Assembly: GCF_001315105.1 (NCBI RefSeq)
Contig: NZ_BAZR01000002.1
Span: 124,001 to 188,000, forward strand
DNA: 64,000 nucleotides
Reading direction: 5' to 3'
Source of the DNA: Paenibacillus sp. JCM 10914
Lineage (GTDB): Bacteria > Bacillota > Bacilli > Paenibacillales > Paenibacillaceae
The translations under genes were made by a program, and so were the position numbers. The first letter of the stretch is position 1. Every line of letters starts with the position of its first letter. Below the pieces are notes generated by a model. The model did no database searches. It saw only the letters and a list, made by a program, of their open reading frames with translations, and was not told the origin of the DNA. Positions 56,082 through 64,000 of the stretch are shown one piece after another.

Positions 56082-56875
56082 TGCTGGAGATGAATCATGT
56101 GTCCAAGCTGTTTAACCCGGGAACCGTAGATGAGAAGATCGCTTTGATCGATGTGAACCTGCATTTGAAGGCGGGAGACTTCGTCACGGTGATCGGCAGT
56201 AACGGAGCGGGCAAATCGACGCTGATGAATATTATCTCGGGAGTCATGAAGCCGGACGCGGGAGAGGTGCGGATAGATGGCAACAGTATTGGCCATCTAC
56301 CTGAGTATCGGCGCAGCCGCTGGATCGGCCGTGTATTTCAGGATCCTATGGCGGGTACTGCTCCGCATATGACGATTGAGGAGAACCTGGCGATGGCTCA
56401 CCGCCGAGGGAAGTCGCGCGGACTAAGTTTTGGCGTTACCACCGCTAAACGAGCCATATACCGTGAGCAACTGGAGCGATTAGGAATTGGCCTTGAAGGT
56501 CGATTACGTGCAAAGGTCGGAATGCTATCCGGCGGGGAGCGCCAAGCGCTCAGTTTGTTGATGGCTACCTTCACCGAACCGCAAATATTGCTGCTTGACG
56601 AACATACGGCAGCGCTAGACCCAGCTCGTGCAGAGCTGATCACCCGAATTACCGAAGAGATCGTGCGTGATATGAATCTGACCACTCTGATGGTTACGCA
56701 TAATATGGAACAAGCGATTCGCCTCGGTAACCGGCTGATCATGATGGATAAGGGACGCATTATCCTCGATGTAGATGAGGATCGCAAGCAGTCCTTGACC
56801 GTTGAAGAGCTGCTCGGTGAATTCGAGCAGATCAGTGGGCATAAGCTGTCCGATGATCGCATGGTGTTGGGTTAG
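56081..56875 (+). CDS. ABC importer ATPase (TrpZ type)
   Basis: A 264-residue ATPase: Walker A GSNGAGKST near residue 42, Q-loop VFQDPMAGT, signature LSGGERQ and Walker B ILLLDEHTAALD, with the switch His in MVTHNMEQA. It is the third gene of the operon, overlapping the permease stop by one base, and energises import of the substrate. A clear terminator follows. Confidence 0.93.
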   Translation: MLEMNHVSKLFNPGTVDEKIALIDVNLHLKAGDFVTVIGSNGAGKSTLMNIISGVMKPDAGEVRIDGNSIGHLPEYRRSRWIGRVFQDPMAGTAPHMTIEENLAMAHRRGKSRGLSFGVTTAKRAIYREQLERLGIGLEGRLRAKVGMLSGGERQALSLLMATFTEPQILLLDEHTAALDPARAELITRITEEIVRDMNLTTLMVTHNMEQAIRLGNRLIMMDKGRIILDVDEDRKQSLTVEELLGEFEQISGHKLSDDRMVLG

Positions 56876-56904
56876 GCGAATAGAGCAAGTTGAATAGTAG
56901 AAGT

Positions 56905-56942
56905 AGAGGTGTCTTGAGAAATCAAGGCACTTCTTTTTTTGA
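56905..56942 (+). terminator. Terminator of the ABC importer operon
   Basis: GTGTCTTGA (56909-56917) pairs with TCAAGGCAC (56922-56930, one G-U), then TTC and a run of seven T. Confidence 0.8.
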
Positions 56943-57015
56943 TTTGGGCAGACGATTTCGAACCCTTTTAGTAGATTTAATGGAATAATATATCATATTA
57001 TTACTAATATTTGTA

Positions 57016-57065
57016 TTGACCGCTGTTATATTAATGAATAATATAAGAGTATACATAAATATACT
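57016..57065 (+). promoter_or_regulatory. Promoter and operator of the receptor array
   Basis: TTGACC (57016-57021), a 17-base spacer and TAATAT (57039-57044) form a good sigma-A promoter. AGTATA-N6-TATACT, a perfect inverted repeat, follows at 57048-57065, over the expected start of transcription. It is a candidate binding site of the receptor-regulator encoded next. Confidence 0.6.
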
Positions 57066-57101
57066 AAAATTTGGGTTGTGATCCTAGAGGGTGGTGTTAG
57101 C

Positions 57102-58496
57102 TTGGTAAAGACAGCCACGATTAGAGAACAGTTAGAATCATATTTGCATGAGCATGTGATGACCATTAATCGATTTGCCGATATATCGGGGGTGAATAGC
57201 GGAACACTGAGCAACATTATCAACGGGAACCGTCCAATCTCCATGCAGCAGTTGGACCGAATCACAATGGGAATGAACCTTCCAGAAGGCTCATTTTACG
57301 ATTTGTATATAGAAGAATGCATCTTCCACACAACACCAGACTGGCGCAGACTGGGACCGTTTCTTCAGCGATGTGCCGAGCTGAACAGATTGGATTGTCT
57401 GGATAAAGCAATTAATTTGACTATGGATAATATTTCCTATATCCCGCAATTATTTGAAACAGCCGAGACCTTTTTCAAAGAAGGCAAGAACGAGGCTGCT
57501 ATTCTAATTTACAAGAGTGTTGCTGAGAGCGAGAGATTCCAGCATTCCGAACGACTGGCGCTGTGTCAGTATCGTTTGTTTACGCTTGGGCTCAGTGATG
57601 ATCAGGATGCGAACTCACAGGCGGCTGTTCATTTCGAGCCTTTTGTGGATCGATTGGAAGAAAGATATCAGTTGGATGCACTGGTCAAATTATTAAATGT
57701 ATTTATATCATTAGCCAGGTGGAAAAAAGTTGATACAATATCAGAAAAGTTGTGTGATAAAGCAAAGATTCTTTATAAATTGAAGAAAGGTCATCCTACT
57801 TTAACTGCTGGACTTGGGCCTAAAAATCCTTTGATTTTTTATATTCTATATTCTTATTTAACTCAAGAACATAGTTGTAGTGAGAGAGGAGACCATGAAA
57901 AAGCACTATACTATTTATCGTTATATGAAGCACCAGATTGGATAAACCCTGTTACTATTGACGAGCGTAAAATATTGGATCAATTTCATGAATGGTCGAT
58001 TGCTAACAAATTTCAACATCAATTATTGAACGGACAAATCGAAGTATTATCAGAATATGAAGAGTTTATTGCAAGTAGAGAAAATGAGGTGTTTTCAGCT
58101 GTATGCAATATTATTATAGCTGCGAATTTATACGGGATTAATGTGGATCATATATTAGATCGTTTTAAAGAGCATCTAACGTATAAGGAACAAAGATATA
58201 GTATGTTAAATGTAAACAAACATGTTGTATTAAATAGTTTTACACGATTACAAGCCGAGTTAGGAGTGTATTATTTAAACTCAAATAATATTGTAAAAGG
58301 CATTGATTATGTGTTGGAAAGTTTAAAATATAGTATTATAATCAATAGTAATACTGGAATGTTGAGATCTATGGGATTATTTGAAAAATATCGACATCTC
58401 TCATCAGATGAATCTCAGTCCAAATATAAAAAAATGGTAAATGAGGTGCATAAATTAAATGAGAAGAAAATTGGCTTGTCTGCTAGTTATATGTAG
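57102..58496 (+). CDS. HTH-TPR peptide-receptor regulator 1 (AloR/RRNPP-like)
   Basis: A 464-residue regulator. Residues 1-65 form an XRE-type helix-turn-helix (TIREQLESYLHEHVMTINRF, ISGVNSGTLSNIINGNRPIS). The rest is all helical with TPR-like pairs: RRLGPFLQRCAEL, AAILIYKSVAESERFQHSERLALCQYRLF, GLLEKYRHL region. This layout is that of RRNPP receptors (Rap, NprR, PlcR, AimR) and of AloR in Paenibacillus, which bind a secreted peptide and then change DNA binding. TTG 57102 is chosen because AGAGGGTGG is placed as AGGGGTG is in the two paralogues and the products align there. Its end overlaps the start of a small peptide gene by 38 bases. Confidence 0.85.
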   Translation: MVKTATIREQLESYLHEHVMTINRFADISGVNSGTLSNIINGNRPISMQQLDRITMGMNLPEGSFYDLYIEECIFHTTPDWRRLGPFLQRCAELNRLDCLDKAINLTMDNISYIPQLFETAETFFKEGKNEAAILIYKSVAESERFQHSERLALCQYRLFTLGLSDDQDANSQAAVHFEPFVDRLEERYQLDALVKLLNVFISLARWKKVDTISEKLCDKAKILYKLKKGHPTLTAGLGPKNPLIFYILYSYLTQEHSCSERGDHEKALYYLSLYEAPDWINPVTIDERKILDQFHEWSIANKFQHQLLNGQIEVLSEYEEFIASRENEVFSAVCNIIIAANLYGINVDHILDRFKEHLTYKEQRYSMLNVNKHVVLNSFTRLQAELGVYYLNSNNIVKGIDYVLESLKYSIIINSNTGMLRSMGLFEKYRHLSSDESQSKYKKMVNEVHKLNEKKIGLSASYM

Positions 58497-58593
58497 TTTT
58501 TTGTTGGTGTTTATTAATCCTTCATTTAACGGCAATTTTGATAACGGTGGAATTAGTACCCTGAGTAGTACTCATGGCGTTGGTGCAGAATAG
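58459..58593 (+). CDS. Secreted peptide pheromone precursor (AloP/Phr-like)
   Basis: An unannotated 44-codon ORF in the +1 frame of the end of receptor 1. The product starts with MRRK, then a hydrophobic core LACLLVICSFLLVFIN, then a polar tail ending ISTLSSTHGVGAE. That is the plan of Phr, PapR and AimP precursors: an export signal followed by a C-terminal signal peptide cut out by proteases and re-imported by Opp. The overlap with the receptor gene is also as in rap-phr pairs. It has no strong ribosome site apart from GAGGTG at 58443, ten bases upstream, which is good. A terminator follows 23 bases after the stop. Which C-terminal residues form the mature signal is unknown. Confidence 0.72.
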   Translation: MRRKLACLLVICSFLLVFINPSFNGNFDNGGISTLSSTHGVGAE

Positions 58594-58615
58594 CATAAAT
58601 TAATAACAAAAAGAT

Positions 58616-58643
58616 GATTCCATTAAATTGGAGTCTTTTTTTT
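58616..58643 (+). terminator. Terminator after the pheromone gene
   Basis: GATTCCA (58616-58622) pairs with TGGAGTC (58629-58635, one G-U), followed by eight T. Confidence 0.75.
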
Positions 58644-58689
58644 AATCTTTCTAGCTAGCGGGAATAATATCTTGCAGGGGTGTGGTTAA

Positions 58690-60070
58690 ATGCATACGAC
58701 AGCCACGATACGCGAGAAGTTATCAAACTATCTGCAGAAGCATCGAATGACAATAAATCAATTTGCTCGAATATCAGGAATTAATAGTGGAACCCTTAGT
58801 AGTATCATTAATGGTAATCGACCAATGTCGATGCATCAATTAGATCGAATAACTGAAGGTATGAGGTTGGAAGCCGGATATTTTTATGATTCGTATATTC
58901 ATGAATGTATATTTCACGCTATCCCCGACTGGCGTAGATTAGGTCCCTTTCTTCAGAGATGTGCAGAATTGGGTAAATTGGATTGCTTGCGGAAAGCTGC
59001 TAGAATGACGATGGAGAATCTAAATTATGCACCATTGTTGTTTGAAACGGCAGAATCATTTTTTTTATAATGAAAAAAATGATTCTGCACTCATATTGTA
59101 TAAATGTGTTGCTGAGTGTGAGAAATGGTTACAATCTGAGCGATTAGCTCTCTGCCAATTTCGGATTTTTGTCCTTGGATTGGGTCATGAACAAGAAGTG
59201 AATTTAGAGAATTCAGTTCTTTTTGAACCATATTTAGATCGATTGGAAGAAAATTATCAATTTGATGCCTATATGAAGTTGATCAACATTTATCGATCCC
59301 TAAGTAGGTGGGATAAAGTTGAAGAGTTAGCTATACGAATGAAGCAGAAAGCTGAAATTCACTACCAGATAGATCGATATCTTTTTATATCGAGTAAAAT
59401 CCCTAAGAAACCGATTATTTTATACGTATTATACGCTAATTTAATGTTAGGTTCTGTTCATCGAGAACGTGGTGAATATGATCGTGCTTTATATTATGTT
59501 TCACAATATGACAAACCTTCATGGGTGAAAAATTCTAACGAAGAAGAAATGGTTATTATTAATCAATTTAGCGAATGGGCGACAGCTAATCGTTATCTTT
59601 TTTCAATAATGAATGGAAAGCTAAGTGAGTTAAGTAATTACATAGACTTTATTGATTCAAGAACAGATGAAATTTTTCCGGCATTATGTAATATTATGAT
59701 TGTAGCTAACCGTCATCGAATTAATATTGATGACATATTGAAACGGTATCAGGATTACCTTGTACTCAAGAATCACTCATGTTCATTCGCCAAGATTAAT
59801 GAGCAAGTGACGATGACCCGTTATACACGCCTACTGGCTGAGCTTGGAATTTATTATATTTATTCAGAAGAGTATGATAGCGGGCTCTCATACATCGTTG
59901 ACAGCTTGTCTTATTCTTTAATGATTAAAAGTGATAAAGGGGTACTGCGATGCATGGGGATCTTTCAGCAATATCGTCATAAAGCAACTCCGGAAACGAT
60001 TAATCGTTATGCTGAGTTAATCTATCAAGTACAGAAATCATCCATTTATGAATGGAGACCTTTGATTTAA
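58690..60070 (+). CDS. HTH-TPR peptide-receptor regulator 2 (frameshifted)
   Basis: A paralogue of receptor 1 in two frames (to 59070 and on to 60070). The start is ATG 58690 behind AGGGGTG; the HTH reads ATIREKLSNYLQKHRMTINQFARISGINSGTLSSII. At 59055-59062 a run of eight T shifts the frame; with seven T the chain reads ETAESFFYNEKNDSALILYKC and gives 459 residues, exactly the length of receptor 3. The helical TPR part is intact afterwards. There is no pheromone-like ORF behind it. The run could be a sequence error, a true inactivation or a slippage switch. Confidence 0.82.
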
Positions 60071-60117
60071 TTATGTGGTTATAAATTGTTGATTATTTTC
60101 TTAGGGGTGCTGTTACT

Positions 60118-61497
60118 ATGCAATCGACAACCACGATTAGAGAACAGTTAGATTTATACTTGCGTGAACATCATATGACCATTAATCGATTTGCCGATAT
60201 TTCGAAAGTAAATAGTGGGACATTGAGCAATATTATTAATGGGAATCGTCCAATTTCAATGCAACAGCTAGACAGGATTACGGCAGGTATGAAGCTTTCG
60301 GAAGGTTATTTCTATGAAATTTATATAGAAGAATGCATCTTTCATGTTGTACCGAACTGGCGTCGTTTGGGGGTTTTTCTCCAACGCTGTGCTGAGCTTA
60401 ATAAGCTGAAATGTTTGGAACAAGCGGTTAACTTGAGTCTGGATAGTAACTCCTATATTACACAATTATTTGATACTGCTGAGGGCTTTTATAAAGACGG
60501 TAAAGATGAGGCTGCCATTTTGATTTACAAATGTTTAGCAGAAATCGAGAGATACCAGCATTCTGAACGTTTAGCTTTATGTCAATACCGATTATTTACT
60601 CTTCGTCTCAGTAATGATCTGGATTCAAACTTACTGGCGGTGGTACAATTCGAGCCATTTATAGACCGTTTGGATGAGGATTATCAATTGGATGCACTTG
60701 GTAATTTAATTAATGTGAATTTGACCCTGAATAGTTGGGAGAAGGTTGATGAGCTTGCAGAAAAAATGATTAACAAAGCAATGGTCCAGTATCGTCTATA
60801 CCTTAAAACTAATAAGAATAATATAAACACCAAGCGACCATTAATCGTGTATATTCTATATGGCTATCTGATTCGCTCTAAAGTTAGTAGCGAATTTGGT
60901 GATTATATTAAAGCATTAGAATATGTGGAACTATATTTTAATCCAATTTGGATAGTAAATCCGAACAATGACGAACTGTTGTATATCCGTCAGTACAACG
61001 AGTGGGGCAAATTAAATCTGTACTTATATCAATTAATGTCTGGTAATGTTGAAGTTCTGGATGATTATATTGAATGTGTTGCAGCAGTAGATGATGAAAT
61101 TTTTCAAGCTTTATGTGATATTGTTATAACCGCCAATAAACAAAAGCTAGATATTGATCATATTATTGAACGTTTTAGTGAACATATTGTCTATAGAGAA
61201 TTCAGAAACCTCACTGGAAAGTATAACAATCAAGTTATACTGAATCGCTATACGAGATTACTAGTTGAACTCGGCATTTATTACATCCACTCTAAAAATT
61301 ATGACCGTGGACTCTCCTATATTGTTGATAGCATGTCATCATCTTTACGAATCAAAAGCGACAAAGGCATCCTCCGATGCATGGGGCTGTTCGAGCAGTT
61401 CCGCCATCAAGCCTCGGAAGAGACGAAGGAGCGTTACGCCGAACTTATGAGTCAAGTACAGAAGCTATCGGTCTTTGCGTGGAGTCCGATTGTTTAA
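60118..61497 (+). CDS. HTH-TPR peptide-receptor regulator 3
   Basis: An intact 459-residue paralogue. Its HTH (TTIREQLDLYLREHHMTINRFADISKVNSGTLSNIINGNRPIS) is nearly identical to that of receptor 1 (same recognition helix), so both may bind the same operator, while the TPR part has diverged (for example NKNNINTKRPLIVYILYGYLI). Divergence in the sensing domain but not the reading head is expected if receptors respond to different peptides. ATG 60118 follows AGGGGTGC; the gap to receptor 2 is 47 bases. No small secreted-peptide ORF follows. Confidence 0.85.
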   Translation: MQSTTTIREQLDLYLREHHMTINRFADISKVNSGTLSNIINGNRPISMQQLDRITAGMKLSEGYFYEIYIEECIFHVVPNWRRLGVFLQRCAELNKLKCLEQAVNLSLDSNSYITQLFDTAEGFYKDGKDEAAILIYKCLAEIERYQHSERLALCQYRLFTLRLSNDLDSNLLAVVQFEPFIDRLDEDYQLDALGNLINVNLTLNSWEKVDELAEKMINKAMVQYRLYLKTNKNNINTKRPLIVYILYGYLIRSKVSSEFGDYIKALEYVELYFNPIWIVNPNNDELLYIRQYNEWGKLNLYLYQLMSGNVEVLDDYIECVAAVDDEIFQALCDIVITANKQKLDIDHIIERFSEHIVYREFRNLTGKYNNQVILNRYTRLLVELGIYYIHSKNYDRGLSYIVDSMSSSLRIKSDKGILRCMGLFEQFRHQASEETKERYAELMSQVQKLSVFAWSPIV

Positions 61498-61588
61498 ATT
61501 GGTTAAAGGTCTAGCTTATGTCGTTGGAAGTATGCTAAGATCGAATAAGTTTATTTTGACATATGTAACGAGTTAGGAGTCCTGTAGT

Positions 61589-62815
61589 ATGACATCAAGA
61601 ACCATTCATAACGAGAATCAACGTTCCACTAAGCCTACATGGCTGCTTATCATGGGCGTCATGCTGATCGCCATTAACCTGAGGGCGGCGATCACGTCGG
61701 TGGGGCCATTAATCGGTCTCATCCGGGAGCAAACGGGAATCTCCAACACGCTGGCGGGCATGTTGACAACACTGCCATTGTTGGCTTTTGCGCTTCTGTC
61801 GCCCTTCGCGCCGGGGATCGCTCGGAGATGGGGGCTGGAGACGACATTATTGGTCAGTATGGTCGTGCTGACATTCGGCATTGGCATCCGTTCCATATCT
61901 TCACCGATTACATTACTGGTCGGCACTGCTCTATTAGGGATGGCGATAGCGGCAGGCAATGTATTGCTCCCGAGCTTGGTCAAACGAGATTTCCCGCATC
62001 AGATAGGGCTGATGACCGGTACGTATTCCGCATCGATGAATCTGCTTGCAGCGATCGCTTCTGGGGTCAGTGTGCCTTTGGCCGTACAAGCGGGTCTGGG
62101 ATGGCAAGGTTCGTTGCTGCTCTGGGGCAGTCTGTCGGTGCTTGGCGTGCTGGTATGGGTATTCCGCCGACGTATCGCGGATAGCCCGGCCGAGATCTCC
62201 GGCAGCGCTCCAAAATCAACGAGCGTCCTCCGTTCCCCGATCGCCTGGTGCGTCACCTTGTTTATGGGCTTTCAATCCTTCACGTTCTACGTCAATATCT
62301 CATGGATGCCGGAAATCTTGAGAAGCCAAGGCATGGATTACAGCGCTGCCGGCTGGATGTTATCGATATTGCAATTTGTCAGTATACCGTTCTCTTTCAT
62401 CATCCCGGTGCTGGCTGGTCGGAATCCGAATCAGCGTGTACTCGTCACCGTGTCGGCCTTGTTCATGTTAACCGGTTATCTGGGGCTGCTGTCGGGTCTG
62501 ACTTCACTTACGCTGCTGTGGGTTATGCTCGTGGGGATTGCCGGCGGTGCCAACTTCAGTCTGTCCTTAATGTTCTTCACCTTGCGAACTAAGACGGCTC
62601 ACGAAGCAGCGGCTTTATCCGGCATGGCACAATCGCTAGGTTATTTGCTGGCGGCTGTCGGTCCGATGTTAATTGGATTCATGCATGATGCAACAGACGG
62701 CTGGAAAGCGCCGCTCATGATCCTCTCCGTCGTTGTGGTGATCTTGTTTATATTCGGGTTTGGTGCCGCTAAACCGGGCACGATCTCGGGACCTCTCGAA
62801 CGCGAAGCACGATAG
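61589..62815 (+). CDS. MFS transporter, CynX/NimT (YycB) family
   Basis: A 408-residue protein with 12 helices. It has the family's N-terminal pattern LLIMGVMLIAINLRAAITSVGPLIGLIREQTG and the SYSAS-like TGTYSASMNLLAAIASG in helix 5. Members have been linked to cyanate or 2-nitroimidazole transport; the substrate here is unknown. ATG 61589 follows AGGAGTCC. A terminator follows at 62881. Confidence 0.9.
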   Translation: MTSRTIHNENQRSTKPTWLLIMGVMLIAINLRAAITSVGPLIGLIREQTGISNTLAGMLTTLPLLAFALLSPFAPGIARRWGLETTLLVSMVVLTFGIGIRSISSPITLLVGTALLGMAIAAGNVLLPSLVKRDFPHQIGLMTGTYSASMNLLAAIASGVSVPLAVQAGLGWQGSLLLWGSLSVLGVLVWVFRRRIADSPAEISGSAPKSTSVLRSPIAWCVTLFMGFQSFTFYVNISWMPEILRSQGMDYSAAGWMLSILQFVSIPFSFIIPVLAGRNPNQRVLVTVSALFMLTGYLGLLSGLTSLTLLWVMLVGIAGGANFSLSLMFFTLRTKTAHEAAALSGMAQSLGYLLAAVGPMLIGFMHDATDGWKAPLMILSVVVVILFIFGFGAAKPGTISGPLEREAR

Positions 62816-62880
62816 GAATATATGGATTCGTATTGGAATATACTAAGCATATGAAACCGTAAAAGTATAAAACTGCTAGG

Positions 62881-62925
62881 CATAGAGGCTTTCTCTTTTG
62901 TAGAGAGCTTCTATGTCTTTTTTTG
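62881..62925 (+). terminator. Terminator after the CynX-type gene
   Basis: CATAGAGGCTTTCTCT and AGAGAGCTTCTATG form an imperfect stem followed by CTTTTTTT. Confidence 0.75.
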
Positions 62926-63027
62926 ATGATATTTTACATTCCGTTAACATAAATCGGTAGTTGGCGAGATGTCCGGCCGTTATTCTGGAAGTTGGGTAAA
63001 CTGGGAATTGCGGAGGAGGTTAACGAA

Positions 63028-64000
63028 TTGAATAAAGAGATGCCACTGGAACCGTCTTCGAGCACGAATGTGACACCGCGTTCGAATTGGAGAGATGTGT
63101 GGGAAACAGGGTGGACGGCATTGCAGCTTGGACTAACCTCATTTGGGGGACCCATCGCACATATTGGATATTTTCATCAAATGTATGTAAAACGTAAACA
63201 GTGGCTCAGTGAACAAAATTATGCGGATCTCGTAGCGTTGGCGCAATTCCTACCTGGACCGGCCAGCAGCCAAGTCGGCATCGGCGTAGGGATGATGCGG
63301 GCTGGAGTGTGGGGAGGGCTGGCTGCCTGGCTGGGATTTACGCTGCCATCCGTCGTTGCCTTGATGGTATTCGCCTATGTGATGCAATCCCTCGATCCAG
63401 GCGCCGCGGGCTGGCTGCAAGGCTTGAAGATTGTAGCAGTCGCGATTGTGGCCCAAGCGGTTCTTGGTATGGCCTCGAAGCTGGCAAACGGTCCAAGTCG
63501 AGCCCTCATAGCCATCTTGGCCATGTCGGTTGTACTGCTATGGCATTCGCCGTTATCACAAGTCAGCGTGATCGTGGTGGCTGGTCTTGTCGGGCTGGGC
63601 ATATATCATCAGCAACGGCCGAATGTTATGATTTCTGAGTTCAAGGTTCCGTTAGGTAAAACGGCCGGTCTATTTCATCTTGGCTGCTTTGTCTTGTTGT
63701 TGTTAGGCCTTCCACTTTTGGCTGGAGTATGGGGCAATGAATGGGTCACGCTGCTGGATAGCTTTTATCGCGCAGGGTCACTCGTATTTGGCGGCGGACA
63801 TGTTGTGCTGCCGTTGCTCGAGCACGAAACCGTATCCAGCGGCTGGATGGCCCAAGACGATTTCTTGGCCGGTTACGGCGCGACGCAGGCCGTACCGGGT
63901 CCGCTGTTTACTTTTGCAGCCTATCTGGGTGTAATCCTTCATGGAATCCCTGGTGGTCTCGTGGCGACGCTAGCTATTTTCTTGCCGGGTTATCTACTAA
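63028..64000 (+). CDS. chrA: Chromate transporter ChrA (cut by window edge)
   Basis: An open frame runs from TTG 63028 (behind GGAGGAGGT, seven bases away) to the right edge with no stop: at least 324 residues. CHR-family motifs are present in both halves: LGLTSFGGPIAHIGYF and LAQFLPGPASSQVGIGVG in the first, then VFGGGHVVLPLLEHE and GYGATQAVPGPLFTFAAYLG in the second, with about nine helices so far. It is therefore a long-chain two-domain ChrA, which usually exports chromate. About 60 residues are probably missing at the 3' side. Confidence 0.9.
   Translation, partial: MNKEMPLEPSSSTNVTPRSNWRDVWETGWTALQLGLTSFGGPIAHIGYFHQMYVKRKQWLSEQNYADLVALAQFLPGPASSQVGIGVGMMRAGVWGGLAAWLGFTLPSVVALMVFAYVMQSLDPGAAGWLQGLKIVAVAIVAQAVLGMASKLANGPSRALIAILAMSVVLLWHSPLSQVSVIVVAGLVGLGIYHQQRPNVMISEFKVPLGKTAGLFHLGCFVLLLLGLPLLAGVWGNEWVTLLDSFYRAGSLVFGGGHVVLPLLEHETVSSGWMAQDDFLAGYGATQAVPGPLFTFAAYLGVILHGIPGGLVATLAIFLPGYLL

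Noticed and set aside
60071..60117. Pheromone genes behind receptors 2 and 3
   Set aside because: The gaps (60071-60117 and 61498-61588) hold no ORF with a start, hydrophobic core and short tail.
1..64000. CRISPR arrays, tRNA or rRNA genes, insertion sequences, prophage genes
   Set aside because: No regularly spaced repeats, cloverleaf-type sequences, transposase motifs or phage structural genes were recognised on either strand.

Overview
The window comes from a low-to-mid GC Gram-positive endospore former, most likely Paenibacillus or a close relative. This rests on gene content: a GerA/GerB/GerC-type germinant receptor operon, a YteA-like DksA protein, a bacillithiol-linked YpdA reductase, an RTP-type replication terminator, a bmrCD efflux pair with a leader-peptide attenuator, sigma-A and sigma-B style promoters, strong AGGAGG ribosome sites, and receptor genes resembling the AloR peptide receptors of Paenibacillus. 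No rRNA, tRNA, CRISPR array or intact insertion sequence was seen.

Layout. 1-12.4 kb: heterodimeric ABC exporter bmrCD with a hidden 29-codon leader ORF and attenuator; YneR-like and NUDIX genes; a third ABC exporter (frameshifted); DUF441 and ypdA; a DUF2087 gene behind a palindromic operator; an azoreductase; and a padR-DUF1700-DUF4097 operon. 13.4-23.5 kb: an atypical type VII secretion locus with YukD, an EccC/EssC ATPase, an unknown protein of possible EspG type, two WXG100-like proteins, and then a kinase, a von Willebrand A protein and a PP2C phosphatase. 23.6-36 kb: an SDR, gluQ, hrpB, a sigma-B-type stress gene, an acyltransferase, an rtp homologue with a Ter-like site upstream, a Gfo/Idh oxidoreductase, an MFS pump with its ArsR-like regulator and a multi-box palindromic operator, yteA, a DivIVA-like protein and a cupin. 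36-45.9 kb: a hybrid histidine kinase, the germination operon, an APC permease, a LysE exporter and a DUF72 protein. 46.1-56.9 kb: odhAB, a lactonase followed by an SDR remnant, DUF1450, trhO, a GDSL hydrolase and a three-gene ABC importer of the TrpXYZ type. 57-61.5 kb: three tandem HTH-TPR peptide-receptor paralogues; the first overlaps an unannotated 44-codon peptide-pheromone gene. 61.6-64 kb: a CynX-type MFS gene and a chrA gene that runs off the right edge.

Caution on quality. At least 14 genes are interrupted by single-base frameshifts, two of them twice or more close together (odhB, the hybrid kinase). Most are one-base losses in short G, C or A runs, and they hit housekeeping genes. 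I therefore read most of them as sequence errors, not true pseudogenes, and give reconstructed gene spans.

The strongest candidates for new biology are the type VII locus joined to a kinase-vWA-PP2C triad (13.4-23.5 kb), the receptor array with its hidden peptide (57-61.5 kb), and the rtp gene with its Ter-like site (30.3-30.9 kb).
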